Below, piece by piece: positions 38,401-53,456 of a DNA stretch of 64,000 nucleotides. Each line of letters starts with the position of its first letter. Positions within the stretch are counted from its first letter, which is position 1. Source of the DNA: Ectobius pallidus (taxonomy: Eukaryota; Arthropoda; Insecta; Blattodea; Ectobiidae); NCBI GenBank assembly GCA_964059195.1, contig CAXKWD010000002.1, forward strand, positions 166,166,559 through 166,230,558. Reading direction: 5' to 3'. Both the position numbers and the translations under genes were made by a program. A model generated the notes under the pieces. It saw nothing but the letters and a program-made list of their open reading frames with translations. It was not told where the DNA came from and ran no database searches.

Positions 38401-40501
38401 AATAAAATCGACGCTTACGGAAGCTTGTAGGTCTGAGAATCCCGGGAAGGTTCATCTTCCATTAAAAAGCAGGATTGTATAAGATTGGAAAAAGAACAGT
38501 TTCAACTGCTTTTGCATATAAACTTATGTTTCCTCGGAAACGCAATAAATTTTTGAGATTATATTGTTAATGTAAAAACAGTATCTTTTATTCTTGGAGA
38601 TGAAAATCGCGCAGGATTTTTGAAAACTCGAAATAAAAACGTTTTATCAGCGTACTACATAAATCCTCCCAAATGACAAAAGGCATAACTTTTCTTTCCG
38701 AATATAACCATGTACATCAACAATAAAAATGTACCATAGTTTACAAGATAACGGCTGTCGAACCGTTGAAAACGCCTCGCACGAAAAAAGTTACATCGGC
38801 AAAAATAACATCTTTTACATTTTCGCACACTCACAGCATAAAAAGCTTTCGGAAATAAAAATAAAATCGACGCTTACGAAAGTTGGCAGGGCTGAGAATC
38901 CCGGGAAGGGATGCAGCTTCTATAAAAGCGGAGGATTGTATAAAAGTGGAAAAAAAAAGTTTCAACTGCCTTTGGCATATAAACTTATGTTTCCTCGGAA
39001 ACACAAGACATATTTGAGATTATATTGTTAATGTAAAAACAATATTTTTTATTCTTGGAGATGAAAATCGCGCAGGATTTTAGAAAAGTCGAAATAAAAC
39101 CATTTTATCAGCCTAGTACATAAAAACTCCCAAGAGACGAACGTCATAACATTTCATTGCGAATAAAAGCGTGTACATCAACAATAAAAATGTACCATAG
39201 TTTACGAGATAACGGCTGTCGAACCGTTGAAAACGACTCACACGAAAAAAGTCATATCGGTAAAAATAACATCTTTTTCAAATCCGCATACTCACAGCAT
39301 AAAAGAAACTTTCGGAAATAAAACTAAAATCGACGCTAACGGAAGTTGGCAGGGCTGAGAATCCCGGGAAGGCATGCAGCTGCTATTAAAGCGCAGGATT
39401 GTATAAGAGTGGAAAGAGAACAGTTTCAACTGCTTTTGCATATAAACTTATGTTTCCTCGGAAACACAAGACATTTTTGAGATTATATTGTTAATGTAAA
39501 AACAATATTTTTTATTCTTGGAGATGAAAGTTGCGCAGGATTTTAGAAAAGTCGAAATAAAACCATTTTATCAGCCTAGTACATAAAAACTCCCAAGAGA
39601 CGAACGTCATAACATTTCATTGCGAACAAAACGTTTACATCAACAATAAAAATGTACCATAGTTTACGTTATAACGGCTGTCGAACCGTCTCAAACGCCT
39701 CACACGAAAAAAGTCATATCGGCAAAAATTACATCTTTTACAATTCCGTATACTCACACCATAAAAGAAACTTAGGGAAACAAAAATAAAATCGACGCTA
39801 ACGGAAGTTGGTAGGGCTGAGAATCCCGGGAAGGCATGCAGCCTCTATTAAAGCGCGGTATTGTATAAGAGTGGAAAATGAACAGTTTCAACTGCTTTTG
39901 CATATAAACTTATGTTTCCTCGGAAACGCAATAAATTTTTGAGATTATATTGTTAACGTAAAAACAGTATCTTTTATTCTTGGAGATGAAAATCGCGCAG
40001 GATTTTAGAAAAGTCGAAATAAAACCGTTTTATCAGCATACTACATAAAAACTCTCTAGAGACGAACCTCATAACATTTCATTGCGAATTAAACTGTGTA
40101 ACATCAACAATAAAAATGTACCATAGTTTACGAGATAACGGCTGTCGAACCGTTGAAAAAGCCTCGCACGAAAAAAGTCATATCGGTAAAAATAACATCT
40201 TTTTCAAATCCGCATACTCACAGCATAAAAGAAACTTTCGGAAATAAAACTAAAATCGACGCTAACGGAAGTTGGCAGGGCTGAGAATCCCGGGAAGGCA
40301 TGCAGCTTCCATTAAAGCGCAGGATTGTATAAGAGTGGAAAGAGAACAGTTTCAACTGCTTTTGCATATAAACTTATGTTTCCTCGGAAACACAAGACAT
40401 TTTTGAGATTATATTGTTAATGTAAAAACAATATTTTTTATTCTTGGAGATGAAAGTCGCGCAGGGTTTTAGAAAAGTCGAAATAAAACCATTTTATCAG
40501 C
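35415..40501 (+). repeat. 11-monomer hybrid HOR unit A-M-T-B-C-D/H-I-J-L-Q-S (5087 bp)
   Basis: Monomer starts: A 35415, M 35876, T 36338, B 36800, C 37263, D/H hybrid 37726, I 38190, J 38652, L 39113, Q 39576, S 40038. It begins as the short unit with B, then switches inside D into the H-I-J series otherwise found only in the long unit. Confidence 0.85.
37726..38189 (+). repeat. Hybrid monomer D/H
   Basis: The left part has D marks (ATCTGCATACTAC, CTCTCTAGAGACG, CCGTGTAACATC and GAGATAACGG), the right part H marks (CCGTCTCAAACG, AAATTACATC, CCGTATACTCACACC, GGGAAACAA). The switch is confined to about 37823-37841, inside the AACGG/CCGTT dyad. Confidence 0.85.
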
Positions 40502-43500
40502 CTAGTACATAAAAACTCCCAAGAGACGAACGTCATAACATTTCATTGCGAATAAAAGCGTGTACATCAACAATAAAAATGTACCATAATTTACGAGATA
40601 ACGGCTGTCGAACCGTTGAAAACGCCTCACACGAAAAAAGTAATATCGGCAAAAATAACATCTTTTACAATTCCGCACACTCACAGCATAAAAGAAACTT
40701 TCGGAAATAAAAATAAAATCGACGCTTACGGAAGTTTGTAGGGCTGAGAATCCCGGGAAGGTGCAGCTTCCATTAAAAAGCAGGATTGTATAAGTTTGAA
40801 AAAAGAACAGTTTCAACTGCTTTTGCATATAAACTTATGTTTCCTCGGAAACGCAAGAAATTTTTGAGATTATATTGTTAATGTAAAAACAGTATCTTTT
40901 ATTCTTGGAGATGAAAATCGCGCAGGATTTTTGAAAACTCGAAATAAAAACGTTTTATCAGCGTACTACATAAATCCTCCCAAATGACAAAAGGCATAAC
41001 TTTTCTTTGCGAATATAACCATGTACATCAACAATAAAAATGTACCATAGTTTACGAGATAAAGGCTTTCGAACCGTTGAAAACGCCTCGCACGAAAAAA
41101 GTCATATTGGCAAAAATAACATCTTTTTCAATTCCGCACACTCACGGCATAAAAGAAACTTTCGGAAATAAAAATAAAATCGACGCTTACGAAAGTTGGC
41201 ATGGCTGAGAATCCCGGGAAGGCATGCAGCTTCTATAAAAGCGCTGGATTTTATAACAGTGTAAAAAAAACAGTTTCAACTTCCTTTGGCATATAAACTT
41301 GTTTCCTCGGAAACACAAGACATTTTTGAGATTATATTGTTAATGTAAACACAATTTTTTTTATTCTTGGAGATGAAAATCGCGCAGGATATAACAAAAG
41401 TCGAAATAAAACCATTTTATCAGCCTAGTACATAAAAACTCCCAAGAGACGAACGTCATAACATTTCATTGCGTATAAAACCGTGTACATCAACAATAAA
41501 AATGTACCATAGTTTACAAGATAACGGCTGTCGAACCGTTGAAAACGCCTCGCACGAAAAAAGTTACATCGGCAAAAATAACATCTTTTACATTTTCGCA
41601 CACTCACAGCATAAAAAAACTTTCGGAAATAAAAATAAAATCGACGCTTACGAAAGTCGGCAGGGCTGAGAATCCCGGGAAGGGATGCAGCTTCTATAAA
41701 AGCGGAGGATTGTATAAAAGTGGAAAAAAAAAAGTTTCAACTGCCTTTGGCATATAAACTTATGTTTCCTCGGAAACACAAGACATTTTTGAGATTATAT
41801 TGTTAATGTAAAAACAATATTTTTTATTCTTGGAGATGAAAATCGCGCAGGATTTTAGAAAAGTCGAAATAAAACCATTTTATCAGCCTAGTACATGAAA
41901 ACTCCCAAGAGACGAACGTCATAACATTTCATTGCGAATAAAAGCGTGTACATCAACAATAAAAATGTACCATAGTTTACGAGATAACGGCTGTCGAACC
42001 GTTGAAAACGACTCACACGAAAAAAGTCATATCGGCAAAAATAACATCTTTTACAATTCCGTATACTCACACCATAAAAGAAACTTAGGGAAATAAAAAT
42101 AAAATCGACGCTAACGGAAGTTGGTAGGGCTGAGAATCCCGGGAAGGCATGCAGCTTCTATTAAAGCGCGGTATTGTATAAGAGTGGAAAATGAACAGTT
42201 TCAACTGCTTTTGCATATAAACTTATGTTTCCTCGGAAACGCAATAAATTTTTGAGATTATATTGTTAATGTAAAAACAGTATCTTTTATTCTTGGAGAT
42301 GAAAATCGCGCAAGATTTTAGAAAAGTCGAAATAAAACCGTTTTATCTGCATACTACATAAAAACTCTCTAGAGACGAACCTCATAACATTTCATTGCGA
42401 ATAAAACCGTGTAACATCAACAATAAAAATGTACCATAGTTTACGAGATAACGGCTGTCGAACCGTTGAAAACGCCTCGCACGAAAAAAGTCATATCGGC
42501 AAAAATAACATCTTTTACAATTCCGCACACTCACAGCATAAAAGAAACTTTCGGAAATAAAAATAAAATCGACGCTAACGGAAGTTGGCAGGGCTGAGAA
42601 TCCCGGGAAGGCATGCAGCTTCTATTAAAGCGCAGGGTTGTATAAGAGTGGAAAAAGAACAGTTTCAACTACTTTTGCATATAAACTTATGTTTCCTCGG
42701 AAACACAAGACATTTTTGAGATTATATTGTTAATGTAAAAACAATATTTTTTATTCTTGGACATGAAAATTGCGCATGATTTTAGAAAAGTCGATATAAA
42801 ACCATTATATCAGCCTAGTACATAAAAACTCCCAAGAGACGAACGTCATAACATTTCATTGCGAATAAAAGCGTGTACATCAACAATAAAAATGTACCAT
42901 AGTTTACGAGATAACGGTTGTCGAACCGTTGAAAACGACTCATACGAAAAAAGTCATATCGGCAAAAATAACATCTTTTTCAAATCCGCATACTCACAGC
43001 ATAAAGAAACTTACGGAAATAAAAATAAAATCGACGCTAACGGAAGTTGGCATGGCTGAGAATCCCGGGAAGGCATGCAGCTTCTATAAAAGCGGAGGAT
43101 TGTATAAGAGTGGAAAGAGAACAGTTTCAACTGCTTTTGCATATAAACTTATGTTTCCTCGGAAACACAAGACATTTTTGAGATTATATTGTTAATGTAA
43201 AAACAATATTTTTTATTCTTGGAGATGAAAATCGCGCAGGATTTTAGAAAAGTCGAAATAAAACCATTTTATCAGCCTAGTACATAAAAACTCCCAAGAG
43301 ACGAACGTCATAACATTTCATTGCGAATAAAAGCGTGTACATCAACAATAAAAATGTACCATAGTTTACGAGATAACGGCTGTCGAACCGTTGAAAACGA
43401 CTCACACGAAAAAAGTCATATCGGTAAAAATAACATCTTTTTCAAATCCGCATACTCACAGCATAAAAGAAACTTTCGGAAATAAAACTAAAATCGACGC

Positions 43501-44665
43501 TAACGGAAGTTGGCAGGGCTGAGAATCCCGGGAAGGCATGCAGCTGCTATTAAAGCGCAGGATTGTATAAGAGTGGAAAGAGAACAGTTTCAACTGCTTT
43601 TGCATATAAACTTATGTTTCCTCGGAAACACAAGACATTTTTGAGATTATATTGTTAATGTAAAAACAATATTTTTTATTCTTGGAGATGAAAGTTGCGC
43701 AGGATTTTAGAAAAGTCGAAATAAAACCATTTTATCAGCCTAGTACATAATAACTCCCAAGAGACGAACGTCATTACATTTCATTGCGAACAAAACGTTT
43801 ACATCAACAATAAAAATGTACCATAGTTTACGTTATAACGGCTGTCGAACCGTCTCAAACGCCTCACACGAAAAAAGTCATATCGGCAAAAATTACATCT
43901 TTTACAATTCCGTATACTCACACCATAAAAGAAACTTAGGGAAACAAAAATAAAATCGACGCTAACGGAAGTTGGTAGGGCTGAGAATCCCGGGAAGGCA
44001 TGCAGCCTCTATTAAAGCGCGGTATTGTATAAGAGTGGAAAATGAACAGTTTCAACTGCTTTTGCATATAAACTTATGTTTCCTCGGAAACGCAATAAAT
44101 TTTTGAGATTATATTGTTAACGTAAAAACAGTATCTTTTATTCTTGGAGATGAAAATCGCGCAGGATTTTAGAAAAGTCGAAATAAAACCGTTTTATCAG
44201 CATACTACATAAAAACTCTCTAGAGACGAACCTCATAACATTTCATTGCGAATTAAACTGTGTAACATCAACAATAAAAATGTACCATAGTTTACGAGAT
44301 AACGGCTGTCGAACCGTTGAAAAAGCCTCGCACGAAAAAAGTCATATCGGTAAAAATAACATCTTTTTCAAATCCGCATACTCACAGCATAAAAGAAACT
44401 TTCGGAAATAAAACTAAAATCGACGCTAACGGAAGTTGGCAGGGCTGAGAATCCCGGGAAGGCATGCAGCTTCCATTAAAGCGCAGGATTGTATAAGAGT
44501 GGAAAGAGAACAGTTTCAACTGCTTTTGCATATAAACTTATGTTTCCTCGGAAACACAAGACATTTTTGAGATTATATTGTTAATGTAAAAACAATATTT
44601 TTTATTCTTGGAGATGAAAGTCGCGCAGGGTTTTAGAAAAGTCGAAATAAAACCATTTTATCAGC
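40502..44665 (+). repeat. 9-monomer HOR unit A-M-T-C-D-E-L-Q-S (4164 bp)
   Basis: Same order and length as 31251-35414 and 44666-48829. In a by-eye comparison with the next copy the one clear difference was G at 41897 (GTACATGAAA). The A monomer has the TTTGAAAAAAG form. Confidence 0.88.
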
Positions 44666-47600
44666 CTAGTACATAAAAACTCCCAAGAGACGAACGTCAT
44701 AACATTTCATTGCGAATAAAAGCGTGTACATCAACAATAAAAATGTACCATAATTTACGAGATAACGGCTGTCGAACCGTTGAAAACGCCTCACACGAAA
44801 AAAGTAATATCGGCAAAAATAACATCTTTTACAATTCCGCACACTCACAGCATAAAAGAAACTTTCGGAAATAAAAATAAAATCGACGCTTACGGAAGTT
44901 TGTAGGGCTGAGAATCCCGGGAAGGTGCAGCTTCCATTAAAAAGCAGGATTGTATAAGTTTGAAAAAAGAACAGTTTCAACTGCTTTTGCATATAAACTT
45001 ATGTTTCCTCGGAAACGCAAGAAATTTTTGAGATTATATTGTTAATGTAAAAACAGTATCTTTTATTCTTGGAGATGAAAATCGCGCAGGATTTTTGAAA
45101 ACTCGAAATAAAAACGTTTTATCAGCGTACTACATAAATCCTCCCAAATGACAAAAGGCATAACTTTTCTTTGCGAATATAACCATGTACATCAACAATA
45201 AAAATGTACCATAGTTTACGAGATAAAGGCTTTCGAACCGTTGAAAACGCCTCGCACGAAAAAAGTCATATTGGCAAAAATAACATCTTTTTCAATTCCG
45301 CACACTCACGGCATAAAAGAAACTTTCGGAAATAAAAATAAAATCGACGCTTACGAAAGTTGGCATGGCTGAGAATCCCGGGAAGGCATGCAGCTTCTAT
45401 AAAAGCGCTGGATTTTATAACAGTGTAAAAAAAACAGTTTCAACTTCCTTTGGCATATAAACTTGTTTCCTCGGAAACACAAGACATTTTTGAGATTATA
45501 TTGTTAATGTAAACACAATTTTTTTTATTCTTGGAGATGAAAATCGCGCAGGATATAACAAAAGTCGAAATAAAACCATTTTATCAGCCTAGTACATAAA
45601 AACTCCCAAGAGACGAACGTCATAACATTTCATTGCGTATAAAACCGTGTACATCAACAATAAAAATGTACCATAGTTTACAAGATAACGGCTGTCGAAC
45701 CGTTGAAAACGCCTCGCACGAAAAAAGTTACATCGGCAAAAATAACATCTTTTACATTTTCGCACACTCACAGCATAAAAAAACTTTCGGAAATAAAAAT
45801 AAAATCGACGCTTACGAAAGTCGGCAGGGCTGAGAATCCCGGGAAGGGATGCAGCTTCTATAAAAGCGGAGGATTGTATAAAAGTGGAAAAAAAAAAGTT
45901 TCAACTGCCTTTGGCATATAAACTTATGTTTCCTCGGAAACACAAGACATTTTTGAGATTATATTGTTAATGTAAAAACAATATTTTTTATTCTTGGAGA
46001 TGAAAATCGCGCAGGATTTTAGAAAAGTCGAAATAAAACCATTTTATCAGCCTAGTACATAAAAACTCCCAAGAGACGAACGTCATAACATTTCATTGCG
46101 AATAAAAGCGTGTACATCAACAATAAAAATGTACCATAGTTTACGAGATAACGGCTGTCGAACCGTTGAAAACGACTCACACGAAAAAAGTCATATCGGC
46201 AAAAATAACATCTTTTACAATTCCGTATACTCACACCATAAAAGAAACTTAGGGAAATAAAAATAAAATCGACGCTAACGGAAGTTGGTAGGGCTGAGAA
46301 TCCCGGGAAGGCATGCAGCTTCTATTAAAGCGCGGTATTGTATAAGAGTGGAAAATGAACAGTTTCAACTGCTTTTGCATATAAACTTATGTTTCCTCGG
46401 AAACGCAATAAATTTTTGAGATTATATTGTTAATGTAAAAACAGTATCTTTTATTCTTGGAGATGAAAATCGCGCAAGATTTTAGAAAAGTCGAAATAAA
46501 ACCGTTTTATCTGCATACTACATAAAAACTCTCTAGAGACGAACCTCATAACATTTCATTGCGAATAAAACCGTGTAACATCAACAATAAAAATGTACCA
46601 TAGTTTACGAGATAACGGCTGTCGAACCGTTGAAAACGCCTCGCACGAAAAAAGTCATATCGGCAAAAATAACATCTTTTACAATTCCGCACACTCACAG
46701 CATAAAAGAAACTTTCGGAAATAAAAATAAAATCGACGCTAACGGAAGTTGGCAGGGCTGAGAATCCCGGGAAGGCATGCAGCTTCTATTAAAGCGCAGG
46801 GTTGTATAAGAGTGGAAAAAGAACAGTTTCAACTACTTTTGCATATAAACTTATGTTTCCTCGGAAACACAAGACATTTTTGAGATTATATTGTTAATGT
46901 AAAAACAATATTTTTTATTCTTGGACATGAAAATTGCGCATGATTTTAGAAAAGTCGATATAAAACCATTATATCAGCCTAGTACATAAAAACTCCCAAG
47001 AGACGAACGTCATAACATTTCATTGCGAATAAAAGCGTGTACATCAACAATAAAAATGTACCATAGTTTACGAGATAACGGTTGTCGAACCGTTGAAAAC
47101 GACTCATACGAAAAAAGTCATATCGGCAAAAATAACATCTTTTTCAAATCCGCATACTCACAGCATAAAGAAACTTACGGAAATAAAAATAAAATCGACG
47201 CTAACGGAAGTTGGCATGGCTGAGAATCCCGGGAAGGCATGCAGCTTCTATAAAAGCGGAGGATTGTATAAGAGTGGAAAGAGAACAGTTTCAACTGCTT
47301 TTGCATATAAACTTATGTTTCCTCGGAAACACAAGACATTTTTGAGATTATATTGTTAATGTAAAAACAATATTTTTTATTCTTGGAGATGAAAATCGCG
47401 CAGGATTTTAGAAAAGTCGAAATAAAACCATTTTATCAGCCTAGTACATAAAAACTCCCAAGAGACGAACGTCATAACATTTCATTGCGAATAAAAGCGT
47501 GTACATCAACAATAAAAATGTACCATAGTTTACGAGATAACGGCTGTCGAACCGTTGAAAACGACTCACACGAAAAAAGTCATATCGGTAAAAATAACAT

Positions 47601-48829
47601 CTTTTTCAAATCCGCATACTCACAGCATAAAAGAAACTTTCGGAAATAAAACTAAAATCGACGCTAACGGAAGTTGGCAGGGCTGAGAATCCCGGGAAGG
47701 CATGCAGCTGCTATTAAAGCGCAGGATTGTATAAGAGTGGAAAGAGAACAGTTTCAACTGCTTTTGCATATAAACTTATGTTTCCTCGGAAACACAAGAC
47801 ATTTTTGAGATTATATTGTTAATGTAAAAACAATATTTTTTATTCTTGGAGATGAAAGTTGCGCAGGATTTTAGAAAAGTCGAAATAAAACCATTTTATC
47901 AGCCTAGTACATAATAACTCCCAAGAGACGAACGTCATTACATTTCATTGCGAACAAAACGTTTACATCAACAATAAAAATGTACCATAGTTTACGTTAT
48001 AACGGCTGTCGAACCGTCTCAAACGCCTCACACGAAAAAAGTCATATCGGCAAAAATTACATCTTTTACAATTCCGTATACTCACACCATAAAAGAAACT
48101 TAGGGAAACAAAAATAAAATCGACGCTAACGGAAGTTGGTAGGGCTGAGAATCCCGGGAAGGCATGCAGCCTCTATTAAAGCGCGGTATTGTATAAGAGT
48201 GGAAAATGAACAGTTTCAACTGCTTTTGCATATAAACTTATGTTTCCTCGGAAACGCAATAAATTTTTGAGATTATATTGTTAACGTAAAAACAGTATCT
48301 TTTATTCTTGGAGATGAAAATCGCGCAGGATTTTAGAAAAGTCGAAATAAAACCGTTTTATCAGCATACTACATAAAAACTCTCTAGAGACGAACCTCAT
48401 AACATTTCATTGCGAATTAAACTGTGTAACATCAACAATAAAAATGTACCATAGTTTACGAGATAACGGCTGTCGAACCGTTGAAAAAGCCTCGCACGAA
48501 AAAAGTCATATCGGTAAAAATAACATCTTTTTCAAATCCGCATACTCACAGCATAAAAGAAACTTTCGGAAATAAAACTAAAATCGACGCTAACGGAAGT
48601 TGGCAGGGCTGAGAATCCCGGGAAGGCATGCAGCTTCCATTAAAGCGCAGGATTGTATAAGAGTGGAAAGAGAACAGTTTCAACTGCTTTTGCATATAAA
48701 CTTATGTTTCCTCGGAAACACAAGACATTTTTGAGATTATATTGTTAATGTAAAAACAATATTTTTTATTCTTGGAGATGAAAGTCGCGCAGGGTTTTAG
48801 AAAAGTCGAAATAAAACCATTTTATCAGC
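44666..48829 (+). repeat. 9-monomer HOR unit A-M-T-C-D-E-L-Q-S (4164 bp)
   Basis: Adjacent copy of the preceding unit, exactly the same length. Monomer starts include A 44666, T 45589, C 46052 and E 46979. Confidence 0.88.
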
Positions 48830-51800
48830 CTAGTACATAAAAACTCCCAAGAGACGAACGTCATAACATTTCATTGCGAATAAAAGCGTGTACATCAACA
48901 ATAAAAATGTACCATAATTTACGAGATAACGGCTGTCGAACCGTTGAAAACGCCTCACACGAAAAAAGTAATATCGGCAAAAATAACATCTTTTACAATT
49001 CCGCACACTCACAGCATAAAAGAAACTTTCGGAAATAAAAATAAAATCGACGCTTACGGAAGTTTGTAGGGCTGAGAATCCCGGGAAGGTGCAGCTTCCA
49101 TTAAAAAGCAGGATTGTATAAGTTTGGAAAAAGAACAGTTTCAACTGCTTTTGCATATAAACTTATGTTTCCTCGGAAACGCAATAAATTTTTGAGATTA
49201 TATTGTTAATGTAAAAACAGTATCTTTTATTCTTGGAGATGAAAATCGCGCAGGATTTTTGAAAACTCGAAATAAAAACGTTTTATCAGCGTACTACATA
49301 AATCCTCCCAAATGACAAAAGGCATAACTTTTCTTTGCGAATATAACCATGTACATCAACAATAAAAATGTACCATAGTTTACGAGATAAAGGCTTTCGA
49401 ACCGTTGAAAACGCCTCGCACGAAAAAAGTCATATTGGCAAAAATAACATCTTTTTCAATTCCGCACACTCACGGCATAAAAGAAACTTTCGGAAATAAT
49501 AATAAAATCGACGCTTACGAAAGTTGGCATGGCTGAGAATCCCGGGAAGGCATGCAGCTTCTATAAAAGCGCTGGATTTTATAACAGTGTAAAAAAAACA
49601 GTTTCAACTTCCTTTGGCATATAAACTTGTTTCCTCGGAAACACAAGACATTTTTGAGATTATATTGTTAATGTAAACACAATTTTTTTTATTCTTGGAG
49701 ATGAAAATCGCGCAGGATATAACAAAAGTCGAAATAAAACCATTTTATCAGCCTAGTACATAAAAACTCCCAAGAGACGAACGTCATAACATTTCATTGC
49801 GTATAAAACCGTGTACATCAACAATAAAAATGTACCATAGTTTACAAGATAACGGCTGTCGAACCGTTGAAAACGCCTCGCACGAAAAAAGTTACATCGG
49901 CAAAAATAACATCTTTTACATTTTCGCACACTCACAGCATAAAAAAACTTTCGGAAATAAAAATAAAATCGACGCTTACGAAAGTCGGCAGGGCTGAGAA
50001 TCCCGGGAAGGGATGCAGCTTCTATAAAAGCGGAGGATTGTATAAAAGTGGAAAAAAAAAGTTTCAACTGCCTTTGGCATATAAACTTATGTTTCCTCGG
50101 AAACACAAGACATTTTTGAGATTATATTGTTAATGTAAAAACAATATTTTTTATTCTTGGAGATGAAAATCGCGCAGGATTTTAGAAAAGTCGAAATAAA
50201 ACCATTTTATCAGCCTAGTACATAAAAACTCCCAAGAGACGAACGTCATAACATTTCATTGCGAATAAAAGCGTGTACATCAACAATAAAAATGTACCAT
50301 AGTTTACGAGATAACGGCTGTCGAACCGTTGAAAAAGACTCACACGAAAAAAGTCATATCGGCAAAAATAACATCTTTTACAATTCCGTATACTCACACC
50401 ATAAAAGAAACTTAGGGAAATAAAAATAAAATCGACGCTAACGGAAGTTGGTAGGGCTGAGAATCCCGGGAAGGCATGCAGCTTCTATTAAAGCGCGGTA
50501 TTGTATAAGAGTGGAAAATGAACAGTTTCAACTGCTTTTGCATATAAACTTATGTTTCCTCGGAAACGCAATAAATTTTTGAGATTATATTGTTAATGTA
50601 AAAACAGTATCTTTTATTCTTGGAGATGAAAATCGCGCAAGATTTTAGAAAAGTCGAAATAAAACCGTTTTATCTGCATACTACATAAAAACTCTCTAGA
50701 GACGAACCTCATAACATTTCATTGCGAATAAAACCGTGTAACATCAACAATAAAAATGTACCATAGTTTACGAGATAACGGCTGTCGAACCGTTGAAAAC
50801 GCCTCGCACGAAAAAAGTCATATCGGCAAAAATAACATCTTTTACAATTCCGCACACTCACAGCATAAAAGAAACTTTCGGAAATAAAAATAAAATCGAC
50901 GCTAACGGAAGTTGGCAGGGCTGAGAATCCCGGGAAGGCATGCAGCTTCTATTAAAGCGCAGGGTTGTATAAGAGTGGAAAAAGAACAGTTTCAACTACT
51001 TTTGCGTATAAACTTATGTTTCCTCGGAAACGCAATAAATTTTTGAGATTATATTGTTAATGTAAAAACAGTATCTTTTATTCTTGGAGATGAAAATCGC
51101 GCAAGATTTTAGAAAAGTCGAAATAAAACCGTTTTATCTGCATACTACATAAAAACTCTCTAGAGACGAACCTCATAACATTTCATTGCGAATAAAACCG
51201 TGTAACATCAACAATAAAAATGTACCATAGTTTACGAGATAACGGCTGTCGAACCGTTGAAAACGCCTCGCACGAAAAAAGTCATATCGGCAAAAATAAC
51301 ATCTTTTACAATTCCGCACACTCACAGCATAAAAGAAACTTTCGGAAATAAAAATAAAATCGACGCTAACGGAAGTTGGCAGGGCTGAGAATCCCGGGAA
51401 GGCATGCAGCTTCTATTAAAGCGCAGGGTTGTATAAGAGTGGAAAAAGAACAGTTTCAACTACTTTTGCATATAAACTTATGTTTCCTCGGAAACACAAG
51501 ACATTTTTGAGATTATATTGTTAATGTAAAAACAATATTTTTTATTCTTGGACATGAAAATTGCGCATGATTTTAGAAAAGTCGATATAAAACCATTATA
51601 TCAGCCTAGTACATAAAAACTCCCAAGAGACGAACGTCATAACATTTCATTGCGAATAAAAGCGTGTACATCAACAATAAAAATGTACCATAGTTTACGA
51701 GATAACGGTTGTCGAACCGTTGAAAACGACTCATACGAAAAAAGTCATATCGGCAAAAATAACATCTTTTTCAAATCCGCATACTCACAGCATAAAGAAA

Positions 51801-53456
51801 CTTACGGAAATAAAAATAAAATCGACGCTAACGGAAGTTGGCATGGCTGAGAATCCCGGGAAGGCATGCAGCTTCTATAAAAGCGGAGGATTGTATAAGA
51901 GTGGAAAGAGAACAGTTTCAACTGCTTTTGCATATAAACTTATGTTTCCTCGGAAACACAAGACATTTTTGAGATTATATTGTTAATGTAAAAACAATAT
52001 TTTTTATTCTTGGAGATGAAAATCGCGCAGGATTTTAGAAAAGTCGAAATAAAACCATTTTATCAGCCTAGTACATAAAAACTCCCAAGAGACGAACGTC
52101 ATAACATTTCATTGCGAATAAAAGCGTGTACATCAACAATAAAAATGTACCATAGTTTACGAGATAACGGCTGTCGAACCGTTGAAAACGACTCACACGA
52201 AAAAAGTCATATCGGTAAAAATAACATCTTTTTCAAATCCGCATACTCACAGCATAAAAGAAACTTTCGGAAATAAAACTAAAATCGACGCTAACGGAAG
52301 TTGGCAGGGCTGAGAATCCCGGGAAGGCATGCAGCTGCTATTAAAGCGCAGGATTGTATAAGAGTGGAAAGAGAACAGTTTCAACTGCTTTTGCATATAA
52401 ACTTATGTTTCCTCGGAAACACAAGACATTTTTGAGATTATATTGTTAATGTAAAAACAATATTTTTTATTCTTGGAGATGAAAGTTGCGCAGGATTTTA
52501 GAAAAGTCGAAATAAAACCATTTTATCAGCCTAGTACATAATAACTCCCAAGAGACGAACGTCATTACATTTCATTGCGAACAAAACGTTTACATCAACA
52601 ATAAAAATGTACCATAGTTTACGTTATAACGGCTGTCGAACCGTCTCAAACGCCTCACACGAAAAAAGTCATATCGGCAAAAATTACATCTTTTACAATT
52701 CCGTATACTCACACCATAAAAGAAACTTAGGGAAACAAAAATAAAATCGACGCTAACGGAAGTTGGTAGGGCTGAGAATCCCGGGAAGGCATGCAGCCTC
52801 TATTAAAGCGCGGTATTGTATAAGAGTGGAAAATGAACAGTTTCAACTGCTTTTGCATATAAACTTATGTTTCCTCGGAAACGCAATAAATTTTTGAGAT
52901 TATATTGTTAACGTAAAAACAGTATCTTTTATTCTTGGAGATGAAAATCGCGCAGGATTTTAGAAAAGTCGAAATAAAACCGTTTTATCAGCATACTACA
53001 TAAAAACTCTCTAGAGACGAACCTCATAACATTTCATTGCGAATTAAACTGTGTAACATCAACAATAAAAATGTACCATAGTTTACGAGATAACGGCTGT
53101 CGAACCGTTGAAAAAGCCTCGCACGAAAAAAGTCATATCGGTAAAAATAACATCTTTTTCAAATCCGCATACTCACAGCATAAAAGAAACTTTCGGAAAT
53201 AAAACTAAAATCGACGCTAACGGAAGTTGGCAGGGCTGAGAATCCCGGGAAGGCATGCAGCTTCCATTAAAGCGCAGGATTGTATAAGAGTGGAAAGAGA
53301 ACAGTTTCAACTGCTTTTGCATATAAACTTATGTTTCCTCGGAAACACAAGACATTTTTGAGATTATATTGTTAATGTAAAAACAATATTTTTTATTCTT
53401 GGAGATGAAAGTCGCGCAGGGTTTTAGAAAAGTCGAAATAAAACCATTTTATCAGC
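48830..53456 (+). repeat. 10-monomer HOR unit with duplicated D (4627 bp)
   Basis: Monomer starts: A 48830, M 49291, T 49753, C 50215, D 50678, D 51142, E 51606, L 52068, Q 52531, S 52993. It reaches ten monomers by doubling D rather than by including B. The A (TTTGGAAAAAG) and M (AATAATAATAAAATC) belong to the same sub-family as the units at 35415 and 53457, not to the adjacent unit on the left. Confidence 0.88.
51142..51605 (+). repeat. Second copy of duplicated D monomer
   Basis: The first D (50678) has its own body up to TTTTGCGTATA, then a C-type tail (GCAATAAATTT, AACAGTATC, GCGCAAGATT). That places the exchange at about 51007-51031, spanning the TGTTTCC/GGAAACA dyad. Confidence 0.8.

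Noticed and set aside
40502..48829. Assembly artefact as the sole cause of near-identical units
   Set aside because: Cannot be excluded without reads, but private differences such as 41897 and different unit lengths in neighbours suggest real copies. Copy number should still be treated with caution.
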